The position numbers and the translations under genes are program-made. Shown here piece after piece: positions 1-10,319 of a stretch of 64,000 bases of DNA. Source of the DNA: Datisca glomerata (Eukaryota; Streptophyta; Magnoliopsida; Cucurbitales; Datiscaceae). The notes under the pieces were generated by a model. The model did no database searches. It was not told the DNA's origin and worked only from the letters and a program-made list of their open reading frames with translations. Within the stretch, counting starts at the first letter, position 1, and each line of letters begins with the position of its first letter. The stretch is from assembly GCA_003255025.1 (NCBI GenBank), contig QANY01013656.1:1177316-1241315 (forward strand), given 5' to 3'.

Positions 1-455
1 CGCTTTTTTCATAGTTTATCTCTTGATCATAAGCTGCACAGTAGGATGAAAAAATATCGGCTACCATAGAAAAGTTATTCCTATCAGCCTTCCAGGAAAA
101 ACGAGCATCATCAACGAAGAAAATATGTGATATAGATAAACCTCTCTTGGTAGCAGTAAAACCATTCAATTTCTTCATATTTGTAGCTTTAATAAATATA
201 GAAGATAAAACTTCAGCACAAATGATAAAAAGATAAAGGGAGAGAGGTTCACCTCGACTGGGTTCAATAATGCTCATTTGTTTCACCATTGATAACAATT
301 CTGTAGGTGACTGAAGAAATATATGAATATATCCAATCACACCATTTTTCTGGAATACCAAGCTTACAGAGCATTGCAATCACAAACTGCCACTCGATTT
401 GATCATAAGCTTTCGACATATCTACTTTAATCGCCGCTTCCCATTTTTTCCCCAA
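1..455 (-). pseudogene. LINE (L1-type) reverse transcriptase fragment
   Basis: Read on the minus strand, 455-264 encodes the RT palm start with the motif KVDMSKAYDQIEW, typical of plant L1-type non-LTR elements. After a stop and a frame change near 264-268 the reading continues to base 1 with PSRGEPLSLYLF and the catalytic box FVDDA (the F/YADD position). The usual RQGDPLSP loop is shortened to RGEPLS. The fragment runs off the left edge of the window, and its upstream RT sequence is missing beyond 455. With the frame break it cannot encode an active enzyme. It is probably a dead-on-arrival LINE copy. Confidence 0.9.
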
Positions 456-699
456 TTTTTCTGATTCTGAGAGTCGATTTATTTATTGTCTTGGATCTCT
501 AGTAGAGACTCTTGTAAGAACTCTCACTTTTTGTTGTATTGAATATTTAAGCTATGTGATCTCATACTTTTAATTAAATATTTTGTTGTATGGATTTAAA
601 CTTGTGGTCTCGTACTGTTAATTGTATATTTTATTGTATAAATGATGTTGACATATGGTAATATTGAAACATGTATTTTGTGACTTTGGATTTTATTAA
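456..699. other. AT-rich spacer
   Basis: AT-rich DNA between the LINE fragment and the 91-bp array. I see no gene or recognisable element. Confidence 0.6.
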
Positions 700-1300
700 C
701 TGGAGGGGTTCAATTAGTTATAAACAACTACTTGAACCCTTCAAGTGGTCGTAAATAACTAATTGAACCCTTCAAGTAGTCATCTTTGATTTTGATTTTT
801 TTACATGCATAATCAAATAACTACTTGATGAGACTAAGTACTCATAAATAACTATTTGAATAATTTAAGTAGTGAGTTCTGAATTCGATTTATTTATTAA
901 CAGAATCAAATAATTGCTTGATAAATTAGGCATACATAAACAACTGCTTGAACCCTTCAAGTAATCAATTCTAACTTTGATTTATTTACTAATAGGACGA
1001 AATAACTAATTGATTGATTCAAGTAATAATAAACAACTACTTGACCAATCAAGAAGTCAATTTTGACTTCGATTTCCTGATGATAGAATCAATTAACTAT
1101 TTGATTCGTTAACCATAAACAACTACTTAAATCTTTCAAATAATTAATACTAACTTTGATTTGTTTACTGACATAATCAAATAACTATTTGATAAATTTA
1201 AGTAGTTATAAACATCTACTTATATATTTCAAGTAGTCAATTCCAACTTCGATTTGTTAACTGGTAAAATTAAATAACTACTTGATGGCTTCAATACTAT
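700..1300. repeat. Degenerate ~91-bp tandem array with built-in palindromes
   Basis: A TTYGATTTRTTWACT-like core recurs near 792, 883, 976, 1068, 1156 and 1247, spacings of 91, 93, 92, 88 and 91 bp, so about six units. Each unit also carries paired arms such as CTACTTGAA...TTCAAGTAG (best near 729-750). These are reverse complements and can fold into a short hairpin. The half-unit spacing suggests that each 91-bp unit arose as a dimer of a ~45-bp hairpin repeat. No coding potential is visible. Confidence 0.8.
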
Positions 1301-2150
1301 ACAAAATACATATAATAAATATGTAAAAAATATATAAGATCCATAGAAAAGATATTGAAGCATGAAAAGCTTCAATCATGAAAAAAAAAGGGAAAAGAAA
1401 GAAAGAGAAACATATAAGGAAGAAAAAGTTAGACGATGAAAAAGATGGTGAACAAAAGGAAGTTGTTATGATGCAGTAGTGATAGATACATTGGAGAATG
1501 TAAGTGAAATGACATTGATTAGACCAAACTAAAAAATTATCATTTTGAGTCGGATGTCAATTTATTAATTATTCAATAAATTGGTTGAATTTAGATGGAT
1601 CAAAATGTATAATTCTTATTTTTAGAAAAGATGTATATTTTTCCTTAATTGTTTTTGAAAGGTATATTTATTTGAACTAGTCGAAAACTTACGTATTTCG
1701 CACGTATTCATTAAATTTTAAATATACATATAATTTTAAATTGATATTAATATTCAAATTTATACATCATCTTTCAAATTTATTCTACATCTAAACTAAA
1801 AATAGTAATAACAAAAGCTTGTTTATAATATTAAAATTATAGTGTTATTTTTGAATAGTATAGAATATAATTTCATTTCATCAGTTTATCATAATCTTAA
1901 GAATAATTATATCATATTAAAAGATCATTTCTTTTAATCAAAATGTACTAATGTCTTTCTATAGATTCGTTTATATGAAATTGCCTATATCTAATTACAT
2001 AAGATTATCAATTTTTTTATTAACTACAAATAAATTATTATTGAATAAAAATAAATTATTGTTAAATAAATTAAATAAGAAAAAAGTGAAATACATGATT
2101 TGTACTATATCTTAATAGATTTAAAAAAAATTAAAAGGTTTGTTAATTTT
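1301..2150. other. AT-rich intergenic DNA
   Basis: No gene recognised. It contains a purine-rich stretch (1370-1470) and, at 1678-1725, a possible Helitron terminus listed separately. Confidence 0.6.
1678..1725 (-). mobile_element. Possible Helitron 3' end
   Basis: On the minus strand a short stem (TACGT...ACGTA, 7-nt loop) is followed nine bases later by CTAG and then T, the usual Helitron 3' terminus inserted at an A/T dinucleotide. The 5' terminus was not found with confidence; it should lie at higher coordinates, and a TCTATACTATT-like sequence near 1850-1861 is only suggestive. Confidence 0.4.
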
Positions 2151-2485
2151 GATTTACTATATATCATGGATAATGGATAAAGTCCTTGGAAATATCAAAT
2201 TTGTCTGGGGAGCCAGTGGTACTAACAATTTAATTTTCTCTCTCTATTCTTCGGACCGAGGAGATTAGGTTGGCAGGAGAGAAGCCGTGGACCGCTCGCT
2301 ATTGGGACTCCCCAAGTTCGCATGGCGATGGCTTTCGGTCGATTTTGAGAGACTTTTACGGCAGCCCATGTCCCCAATCGGCCACTCAAACCGGAACCAA
2401 TTGATTTCTTCAAGATTAGTGTCCGGTTTCTACACTTTTGCCGATCGAGTAGCCTCATCTTCTGGGTTAATTCAAAGTCGCCACT
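2151..2485 (+). promoter_or_regulatory. Putative promoter and 5' leader of the ABA receptor gene
   Basis: A TATATATC box lies near 2157-2165. The following 300 bases are clearly richer in G+C than the DNA upstream, as expected for a leader. If transcription starts near 2190, the leader contains at least two upstream ATGs. One opens a 69-codon frame (2287-2496) that overlaps the receptor start codon by 11 bases. The transcription start is inferred, not seen. Confidence 0.4.
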
Positions 2486-4423
2486 ATGGTGACTAATGAC
2501 TACTCCGCCATGAACGAGCTCGGCTGTGGTAAAATGGAGGATGAGTATATAAAACGCCACCATAAGCACCAGATCAGTGAGCATCAGTGTAGTTCATGCT
2601 TGGTTAAGCACATCAAATCCCCTGTACATCTCGTAAGATCGTCTCTCTCGAAAATTGGTTTTTTATTCTCAATTAGTTACTGTATCTGTCTAACGTTTGA
2701 GCTTCCTCGGTATTGAGTAGTTCGCGTTTTACACGAGGATTTGGATGGCTTAGCTCGTTCATGTCGAAAAATTAACAATTGCCTTGAGCTCAAAATATCA
2801 GAATTATGTGTTCAAGTCGTTGGTATTATAAAAAATTTGCACACTTAATCGCGGAAGTTTGTTTTCAATCAAAGTAATTGATGTAAGAATTTTGAATTCG
2901 ATTGGGGAGATGTTTTTGTGTTACACAGTTCTCAACCTGACAAATTTGCATTGGTCAGGGATAGAAACAAAATGAACTCCACTATCTAACTTCTTAGATT
3001 GTTGAGATAATTGACTTAGCTGTTGTATGGATGAATATGTTGTTCTGGGTTTATCTTTGGTGATTAAGGAAGGACCCATGAGCTTACTAAGTTAATATGG
3101 AATTCATTTATTAATTATTCCGAATAATTAATTTTATAAGATTGGTATAATTTTTTAATACTTTTTTCTCAAATCTTCTTTTATTTTGAGGCTTACTCCT
3201 AACGCCTCGCCTCGAGGCTTACTCCTAACGGCTCGCCTCGTTAAATTAGAACGCCTCAATACCACTTTTAGTCTTTTTAAACATTGATTATTCGTATATT
3301 AGTTATTTTCTTATTGGTGAATAACTAGCGACATTTTGGGGAAGTAGGTTTGGTCTTTGGTAAAGAGTTTCGATGAGCCACAGAAATACAAACCATTTGT
3401 TAGCAAATGCACTGTGGAGGGTGACCTTCAGATTGGGAGTGTTAGAGAAGTGAACATTAAATCCGGACTTCCGGCCACTACAAGTACTGAAAGGTTGGAG
3501 TTTCTGGATGATATGCAGCACATACTTGGCATGAGAATCCTTGGTGGTGATCATAGGCTGAAGGTAAGAATCGTTCATCTGTTTTGTAAATTCCTCTGCA
3601 GAGTCTTACAACATCGCATGCCTGTTGTTGGGGTGTTGATATCTTTTAAGACTGGACATATATGTGAGCGATTTTGATGTATAAATTGTTTTCAAATGCT
3701 GGTATCTATGTAATTTGTCAACTCATATTTAGTTTGCTATCTCTTTTATAATATGTTATTGGATTTTTTGTTAAAAAAAATTAATAGGTTATCAGATTGT
3801 TTCATTGAGGCTTGTATTCATGCAGTCCATTGTTGAACGATAGTTTTTTGAAGATGCTAAACTTACATTGATTGTTGAGATTATATTTTACTTGGAGAAC
3901 TTTCACTGTTGTAATTTTGCCAAGTACTATCATGATATTTAAAACTCGTGATGTGACTATTTTTCTTCTTCATTGATGGTATTCCTTATTGTGTTAAAGA
4001 TGGCTTACCTAATTGTATGCTAAAAGATCAAGAACTTAATTTACACTCATCCTGACCAACAATTGTTTGGCAAAAATATGTTATCAGTTCATATGATCTT
4101 ATAGTAATGTGTTCTTAGCTGCACTAAAGAGTTACTTATGATCTGTTCTGGTCAATCAAGCTGCTTCAACTCTAGTTCTGTATATGTCTCCCTTAATTTT
4201 GTAGAACTACTCATCCGTCATTACCGTACATCCGAAAGTCATCGATGGGAGACCAGGGACTACAGTGATCGAGTCATTTGTTGTGGACATTCCCGATGGG
4301 AATACGAAGGAGGAAACCTGCTACTTTGTAGAGGCCCTGATTAAGTGCAATCTCAAGTCGTTGGCTGATGTATCAGAGCAATTGGCTGTGCAGGATCAGA
4401 CAGTGCCTATTCACAGAATCTAA
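2486..4423 (+). CDS. PYL9: PYL8/PYL9-type abscisic acid receptor (PYR/PYL/RCAR)
   Basis: Soluble START-fold receptor that binds abscisic acid and then inhibits clade A PP2C phosphatases, releasing SnRK2 kinases. Three exons: 2486-2632, 3348-3563, 4205-4423. Both introns are GTAAGA...TAG and phase 0, at the positions usual for the intron-bearing PYL7-9 subfamily. The product is 193 residues (family about 185-195). Seen: the CSSCLVKHIKSPVHLVW opening; Lys64 in QKYKPF, equivalent to PYR1 Lys59 that pairs with the ABA carboxylate; gate loop KSGLPAT (87-93); latch GGDHRL (115-120); ESFVVDIPDGNT; and the C-terminal helix ETCYFVEALIKCNLKSLADV. An in-frame TAA at 2468-2470 makes ATG 2486 the first possible start. 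The frame is intact. Unusual for the subfamily are SFDEPQ (normally RRFDQPQ) and DDMQH (normally DDEEH). Whether it is PYL8 or PYL9 is not settled. Confidence 0.95.
3188..3240. repeat. Two-copy 26-bp tandem repeat in intron 1
   Basis: GAGGCTTACTCCTAACG followed by CTCGCCTC is repeated head to tail from 3188 and from 3214 with one or two differences. It lies in the first intron of the ABA receptor gene, about 100 bases before the 3' splice site. It is GC-rich compared with the rest of the intron. Confidence 0.85.
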
Positions 4424-5191
4424 TTGCTCGCTTTAAGGAACAACAGAGACCATCTGCTGCGGATGGGTTTGGGTGCGTTGTAAGCCAAAAATGAGTTCTC
4501 TATTCTCGACACAGATAAAGTTCTTCACGAATCTTATATTGTATGCCCAGTTTATTGTATTTAATTCTAGATTTAACTTGGAAACCTTCGTATGGTCCAA
4601 AGATCACCCCACAGCTTTTCAGTTTCGATGACGAATAAACCCATTCTAGATTTCGTTTTCTTTCTGTGTAATCTTTCTTTTCAACGACGATGTAAAAAAA
4701 GTATGTAAGTGTGACATAATCTTGTTTGATATAAATGTGATGAGATGTCTGTTTTTTACATGATGCATTTACAGGGTTGCTTCTTGGGGTTAATAAATAC
4801 TAAGATTATCAAGTTGCCTCTTCGCAGTTGCGTTTGGGAGGGTCGTTTTTCATTGGTTCAGATTTGACCAGTCATACATATCAAATCTAATGATCATCGA
4901 CTCAATCCACACCTCTTAGATACAAGAATGTTATCATCTTTAAAAAAGAAAAATCTCAATATAAACATACATCATAAGATTGATTAGATGCTAATTTAGA
5001 ATTAATCCCTCACAATTTATTGATAAAGATTTAAGGTTTATTGTCTTCCTAAACAAGTCAATATATAATTCCATAGCCATTATACACACAAAATTACATT
5101 GTATATAAAATATGAACATCTGGTAATATATCATACATATGCTTCTACGATCTGTAAATATCTCAAACGTGAAATTATTATACAAGATGGG
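4424..5191. other. 3' region of the ABA receptor gene and convergent spacer
   Basis: The receptor (+) and the histidine-rich gene (-) converge here, about 850 bp stop to stop. An AATAAA lies 211 bases after the receptor stop. The remainder is AT-rich with no gene recognised. Confidence 0.6.
4634..4639 (+). terminator. Candidate polyadenylation signal, ABA receptor gene
   Basis: AATAAA about 210 nt past the stop codon, a normal plant 3' UTR length. A second AATAAA-like site follows near 4790. Confidence 0.45.
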
Positions 5192-5197
5192 TTTATT
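5192..5197 (-). terminator. Candidate polyadenylation signal, His-rich gene
   Basis: AATAAA on the minus strand, about 75 nt beyond the stop codon of the 240-codon gene. Confidence 0.4.
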
Positions 5198-5270
5198 TAA
5201 GAGGAATAGATAGACGGGGAAAATGAGGAAAAACAAACGTCACTCTTGGCCCATAGTCTTCCTAACTGTT

Positions 5271-5993
5271 TCAAAACTGGTTCAAAAACTTGCGGATCTT
5301 CATCATAATACCGCCTCCATGCTTGTGTTCGTGTTTCTCCCTCTCTTCCTCTCCTTCCTGGCCGTTGTGGTGGTGACGGTGATGGTGGTGGTAGTGATGA
5401 TAATGGTGGTGTGGCCCCTTGAACTCCTCTGTCATATCCATGTTAGTCCCGATAGGGGACTTGGGCCCGAACGCGCGGCTCTTGATGTAGACGGTCGGGA
5501 TCTGCCGCACTCCACCGTGCAACTTCCCGTCGAATTTAGTATTCTTATCAGACAATATCATATCGTCACCGTATGAAACTTCACGGCCTTGAGCACGATC
5601 CCAAGGTCTAAACTGGTGGTTGCGGAGGTGACGGCAACGACGGCCTCGGCGGAGAGATGGCGGAAATTGACGAATCTGAAAGTGACTGTTGATCGGACGG
5701 AAACTGATGATCGTCAAAGGGACAGAGTCAACGTCCGATTCCGCTGACTCTTTATTCGCTGATTCCGGCAGCTTGGATTCCATACTTTCGGAGGTCCAGT
5801 CAACTACATCTGTTGGATCGGACTCCGTTCTCTCGCTGGGGAGAAAGATGGTTTTTTTGGATTCAGAATCTGGTGCAGTGGAAACAGAATAATGAACAGG
5901 GATCCCGATATCCGTCTCATCTAAAGCAATATGAGCATAAGAGAAAGCGAATAAGAAGAAAAGAAGCGTGACGGTGACGGAGAGATTGGCCAT
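5271..5993 (-). CDS. Secreted histidine-rich protein of unknown function
   Basis: Intronless 240-residue frame. The N-terminus (MANLSVTVTLLFFLFAFSYA) is a clear signal peptide with likely cleavage after Ala20, so the protein should enter the secretory pathway. Residues about 40-92 are acidic and Ser/Thr-rich. A basic stretch follows, with FRPINSHF and RRGRRCRH. A His-rich block (GPHHHYHHYHHHH onward) occupies roughly residues 195-212, and the tail is charged (EEEREKHEHKHGGG). The His cluster could bind metal ions; that is inference. I do not recognise a named family. Plant secreted proteins with an FRPIN-type motif and His-rich tails exist, but I know no established function. ATG 5993 is chosen because the signal peptide starts there. 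Confidence 0.8.
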   Translation of the reverse strand: MANLSVTVTLLFFLFAFSYAHIALDETDIGIPVHYSVSTAPDSESKKTIFLPSERTESDPTDVVDWTSESMESKLPESANKESAESDVDSVPLTIISFRPINSHFQIRQFPPSLRRGRRCRHLRNHQFRPWDRAQGREVSYGDDMILSDKNTKFDGKLHGGVRQIPTVYIKSRAFGPKSPIGTNMDMTEEFKGPHHHYHHYHHHHRHHHNGQEGEEEREKHEHKHGGGIMMKIRKFLNQF

Positions 5994-6029
5994 GGCGGGG
6001 GATTGTGAAAGTGGGAAAAGAGGAATGTG

Positions 6030-6040
6030 TTGAATAAATA

Positions 6041-6090
<50 letters not shown>

Positions 6091-6180
6091 TAAATGGGGG
6101 CAGTTTTGGTTTTATGAGGATTGACTGAGACTAAGTAAAAGACGGGGAAGGGAAACAGGGTTGACCAAACACGTGATTGG
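6030..6180 (-). promoter_or_regulatory. Promoter region of the His-rich gene: TATA-like box, (GA)21, G-box
   Basis: Upstream of ATG 5993 on the minus strand are a weak TATA-like TATTTATT (complement of 6032-6040), an uninterrupted 42-bp GA/CT tract (6045-6086), and a CACGTG G-box (6170-6175) beside a TTGACC W-box core (6161-6166). GA/CT tracts bind BPC/GAGA-type factors and the G-box binds bZIP/bHLH factors in plants. Roles here are inferred from position only. Confidence 0.5.
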
Positions 6181-6520
6181 ATTTGGCGAGAGGGATTTAC
6201 CGCTAATAGGTCGCATCCATCAGTACATTTCCAGGTTCTGATTCACACTCCCAAAGGCATTGAGACGGATTGTATGCGTTGCAATAACGGTAGACGATAT
6301 GTTAAGCCGGTCGCGGGTCGACGATATGTTAAGCCTGATCGGTTCAGTTAATTTAAAATTAATTTTTTTGTCAAATAATTCAAAACTAATTTTAAAAAAT
6401 AATATTCCAACATGAAAGTAATCAATTCAGATATAATCCCATTCAAATCTAGATGACTAGATGGATGGTCAGATCTAACTAGCTGTTGTCTCTATCGTTT
6501 CTTAATAATAACAACAAAGA
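6181..6520. other. Spacer upstream of the hAT element
   Basis: No gene seen. It contains a short direct repeat of GACGATATGTTAAGCC (near 6291 and 6321). Confidence 0.5.
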
Positions 6521-7394
6521 CTCCTCATTAAAGGTGTTCAACGATTTATCTGGTCGGATTTTTGAAGAAAAATAAGAGTAGACCAAAAATCACAGTCCTC
6601 CTATATGAAGGGCCGAACCGACCATAAATATGGACTGACCAGATTGTGAATCAACGGTCGGTTCAAATGGACTTAACGGACTAAACACATGTTTCTCAAC
6701 TATTCATTATATCATTCATATTCTCAACTCTATTTCTGCTATGAGATCTAACCTATGATTCTTTAAAGGCTTGGGAATTTTCATCGACTCCTGTACCATT
6801 TATATGCAGACATCACCGAATTTCACATTTAAGAGATTTGCTTTTATAAATCAGATGCAGATAACAAAAAAAGACATCTCAATTTCTAAAGAGGAAAAGA
6901 CATCCTCAGATAACTAAACATAGCAACAAAAGAACCCTCGATCTTACCTGAACGAAGGACTGAGCTGAGGGAGAGGGAGAGGCGAGAGGAGGCATTGTGA
7001 CTCGTGAGCTGAGGAAGGAGAGGGTATGAGCTGAGGGAGAGGGAGAGGCGAGAGGAGGCATTGTGACTCGTGAGCTGAGGGAGAAGGAGAGGGTCTGAGC
7101 TGAGGGAGAGGGAGAGTCGAGACGCGAGAGGGCTCGATGAAGGATCTTGATGAACAAGCTCATTTAACCTAAAACTTAATATATAAATTTCACGGTCGGA
7201 CCGATTGGATCAGTTCAGAACTAACAAAAATTCTGGACCGGCCTGAAATTTCGTTCCTCACTAAGAGGAAGACCGAACTGACTATTGTCCAGACCGACCA
7301 TTAACAAGAAAAAATCATCTAGACCGATCAATTTCACTTCAGACCGATTCAGATTAAATGATTTGAATGGTTTTTGAACACTCATACTCCTCAT
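6521..7394 (-). mobile_element. Non-autonomous hAT element (858 bp) with perfect 8-bp target duplication
   Basis: The element spans 6529-7386 and is flanked by identical CTCCTCAT copies at 6521-6528 and 7387-7394, the 8-bp duplication of hAT transposons. The ends (TAAAGGTGTTCA and TGAACACTCATA) are inverted. Subterminal regions are full of short CGGTC/GACCG motifs. The left ~160 bp matches the reverse complement of the right end of the larger hAT copy at 30.2-30.34 kb, and the right ~220 bp matches the reverse complement of its left end. It is therefore a deletion derivative of the same family in the opposite orientation. It has no transposase; the interior is a GA-rich repeat. Confidence 0.9.
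6957..7130. repeat. GA-rich ~68-bp tandem repeat inside the hAT element
   Basis: Units of TGAGCTGAGGGAGAGGGAGA, then GGCGAGAGG and CATTGTGACTCG, occur two full times plus a partial copy. The same sequence in reverse complement, ending at a shared GTAAGATCGAGGGTT, is present in the larger hAT copy at 28.9 kb, so it belongs to the family's 5' untranslated/promoter part. Confidence 0.75.
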
Positions 7395-9245
7395 CCATAA
7401 GTTTGTGTTGACTTTTGGTAACAATAATACCACAATGTAAAGATAATTATTAAAAAATCCTAAAAAAAATAGCCACATATCAGGTTGCAGTACATTAAAA
7501 AAAACATAAAGTAAATGTAATATAATGTATAATATATATATTATACACCACGCCTGTTTTTCTAATATGTGCTAGATTTTTTTCCCGAGAAGCGCACCTA
7601 TTTTTTTGTACATATTTTTTCATGCCTTTGTCATATTTTGATGGTTTTAATAAGTGAGACCATTTTTATTGAATATGTTAAAAAATTATCTATTTATAAA
7701 TATTATGTTCTTATATTAATTTTTTTTTAAATTAACATGTAAATGATTAATCATCATTTCATCAATTAAAACTAATATAACATATATGCATGATATATCA
7801 TTATTATTTCATAAAGTTATCCAATCATATCATTCTGGAAGTTGGAGAATGAAAAATTTATAATATATTGAGGCCGGACAACGTGGAAAAATGGGCAATT
7901 TAGATCATGCAAGACGTGTGTGATTAACTTTTTCAACGTTGATGATATATATATAGTTCACTACAATGTTAAGAAAAAAGAGACCAAAGCTCGACAAAGT
8001 GTGCTTGACTTTGATTCTCTTCCCATGTTTTATTGTGACTGTTTTATCTCTTAGAAAGTTTTAGGAATGACTCTTTGATAAGAGAAAAAATGAAATTAAT
8101 ATCCAGATTTTTTTATTTTATAAAATTTGATATTCTTTTTATAGAGGAAGATATTAAGTTCTCATTTTGATTTAACTTTTTTGTTGTTATTGAATTTAGT
8201 GTCTGTTTGACTGTGTTCTAATCAAAATATTTTGTTAGACTATTGTCTAATGAGTGTAAATCTTAATATCAGAATATTAGATTAATTTCTAGAAACAAGT
8301 AATTTAGTCATGTAAATGTCATATTTTGTTAAAAACATCTAGAGACTTGAGTTCGCTTTTTCATTTTACGGGGTTATCTACCCGTAATGTCTCTTAATCT
8401 CTCAGGTGATCACAAAAAGAAAAAAACACATTGATGCCTATATACATGGCAAGTTAACATGTTGTCCAAATTAAGAAATATAGCAAGTGTTCCCTAAACC
8501 CTAAAGACTTCTTTCCATAATTTTTGCTATTCCTAAAATACCCTCAAAACTTTCTCTCTTCCAAAATATCCAATTCGAGGAAGAACACATTATTCTTCCC
8601 TCCCTTTTAGTTTTTTTGTTCCTATGAAAATCCCACACAAAATCTCAAAAATCACTCGCTCGATCGGTCAACAACCCATCTTGTATATCGACATCGAATA
8701 TCTCGATTCTTAGCTTCAACATTTACTACACTACAGACTAATCTCCACAATCTCAATTCTGTAACTACAAATATCTTCTAAATCGTTAATGAACGAAGTC
8801 GTTAACAGCAAAAAGACTGCGTTGATTTTTTACTTGAGTTTGATCTCAATAGCATGTAATGGGGTAATTTGTCCTTTCATAGAATCTTTGAAAGCCGTGA
8901 CTTTTGAGCTTTTAGGCTTCAACAAAAGATTTATGTGCTTCCACCACCTAGTTTGAAGTTGAGATTTTTTGTTCTCGCAACTCATCTACGTTAATTTATG
9001 TGCTCACTCTAAGAAATTTTTATGAATTTTCAACTTGTGGTGGGTTTTCTTGTTGGTGTCTTTTGTATCCTTTTTGTGGTTGGTGGTTCTTAGAAAACTC
9101 TCTTTCGATCTAAGTAACTTGTTTCCCATCTGTAAAGCAATTGTTACCATGTAAAAATAAATGAATCATGAGTAAACACATTATTTCGCTATGCAACAAA
9201 ATGCTTACTAAATAAACATATTGTTTACTTGATATAAAATATTTT
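7395..9245. other. AT-rich intergenic DNA without recognised genes
   Basis: Low-complexity AT-rich DNA. The stretch 8490-8830 is richer in C and T and looks like a decayed leader, but no supported reading frame follows. Confidence 0.55.
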
Positions 9246-9252
9246 TCTACTT

Positions 9253-9335
9253 AGGGTCGGCCCATGCCCTAGGTAAGTTAGGCCTGCGCCTAGGGCCCCC
9301 AATTTGGAAGGGCCTCGATTTAGAAAAAACATTGG
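9253..9335 (+). mobile_element. Remnant of a GGGTCGGCCC-type plant transposon end
   Basis: A GC-rich block (GGGTCGGCCCATGCCCTAGG and CGCCTAGGGCCCCC) resembles the termini of common plant hAT-like elements linked to TTF/MYM-type zinc-finger transposases. A second diverged copy in the same orientation is at 17409-17480. No opposite end was found for either. Confidence 0.35.
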
Positions 9336-9479
9336 GCTTTTGGAGTGTGTAGCCCTATTTCATAAATAATTAGTAACAATAGCCCCTACAAAATAGAAAT
9401 TATAAATGTGACCCATAAATTAACATAACCACTGATTAAAATATAAAAAATTCCTAAATACTCATTTCACTACAAAACA

Positions 9480-9680
9480 AAATCAGTTATCTCTCCTCTC
9501 ACCATTACTCTCACGCACGATCACCACTCCACTGCTGAAACTCACTTCAACCTCCTAGCAACAGAGAACGAAGAGAAACCACTGAGCAAGGACTCCAGCC
9601 ACCAAGACAAGGAGAGCAGCCACCGACTGCTACCATGATGGAACCGCCGCTACGCCTCACGACAACCGCGACAGAACGAC
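9480..9680. other. GC-richer island, unassigned
   Basis: Markedly richer in C than its surroundings, with CCACC/GCCACC-like words, leading into the tandem duplication at 9681. It may be a decayed leader or part of the transposon whose end lies at 9253. No frame is supported. Confidence 0.3.
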
Positions 9681-10002
9681 TGCGACGCGCCTGGAACCTG
9701 CCATTCAAGAAGCGAGCTCACTAAAAATGGTAATGGAGAGGAAGAAAATGGATTTCGATGGAAGATGATGGGTTATAGAAGATGGTAGTTTTAGAAAATG
9801 TTTTACCACATGTCACTCTTTAATTGGCTTAAAATATTTTAATGAGTTGGGGTTGCGACGCGCCTAAAACCTGCCATTGAAGAAACAATCTCACTGAAAA
9901 TGGTGATGGAGAGGAAGAAAATGGGTTTCGATGGAAGATGGTAGTTTTGGAAAATGTTTTACCACATGTCACTCTTTAATTGACTTAAAATATTTTAATG
10001 AA
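9681..10002. repeat. Two-copy ~173-bp tandem duplication
   Basis: Unit 1 starts TGCGACGCGCCTGGAACC at 9681; unit 2 starts TGCGACGCGCCTAAAACC at 9854. Both run through TGGAGAGGAAGAAAATGG and TTTTACCACATGTCACTC to TATTTTAATG. The second copy lacks ~15 bp of the first. Confidence 0.9.
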
Positions 10003-10319
10003 AAATAATTGAGAGAGTGGGATACAACTATTTTCTTTATTTATTATTTATTTTTTGATTTAAACTGTTTTCTTTACGTTTTTAAAATTATTTTTATTTT
10101 TTGGTGAAAGAAACTAAATTCTCTTTCTTGGGACTTGAGAGACAATTTAACAAGTTTTAACTCCTCTTTGAGAAAAAATTCACAAAGTTAAAAACAATAT
10201 TAAATCTGTTAAAAAAATTTGGACTATTATTAAATTAGCTCACGATTAAAATTTTATAAAAAAATTAGACAATTTTTGAAAGAATTCTCTATATCGTATC
10301 ATCTCACAATCTGTGTCAG

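Noticed and set aside
700..1300. CRISPR-like array
   Set aside because: Repeats are degenerate and contiguous with no unique spacers, and this is plant nuclear DNA.
2222..2584. 120-codon minus-strand frame across the ABA receptor leader and exon 1
   Set aside because: It is antisense to a confirmed coding exon, has no recognisable domain, and reflects codon bias of the real gene.
5223..5892. Plus-strand frames of 117 and 67 codons opposite the His-rich gene
   Set aside because: Their Val/Met-rich content is the reverse reading of the His-rich tract. The minus-strand frame has a signal peptide and is the better gene.
6906..7163. 85-codon minus-strand frame with repeated SPSAQTLSF
   Set aside because: It is the translation of the GA-rich tandem repeat inside the non-autonomous hAT element; the periodic peptide is a repeat artefact.
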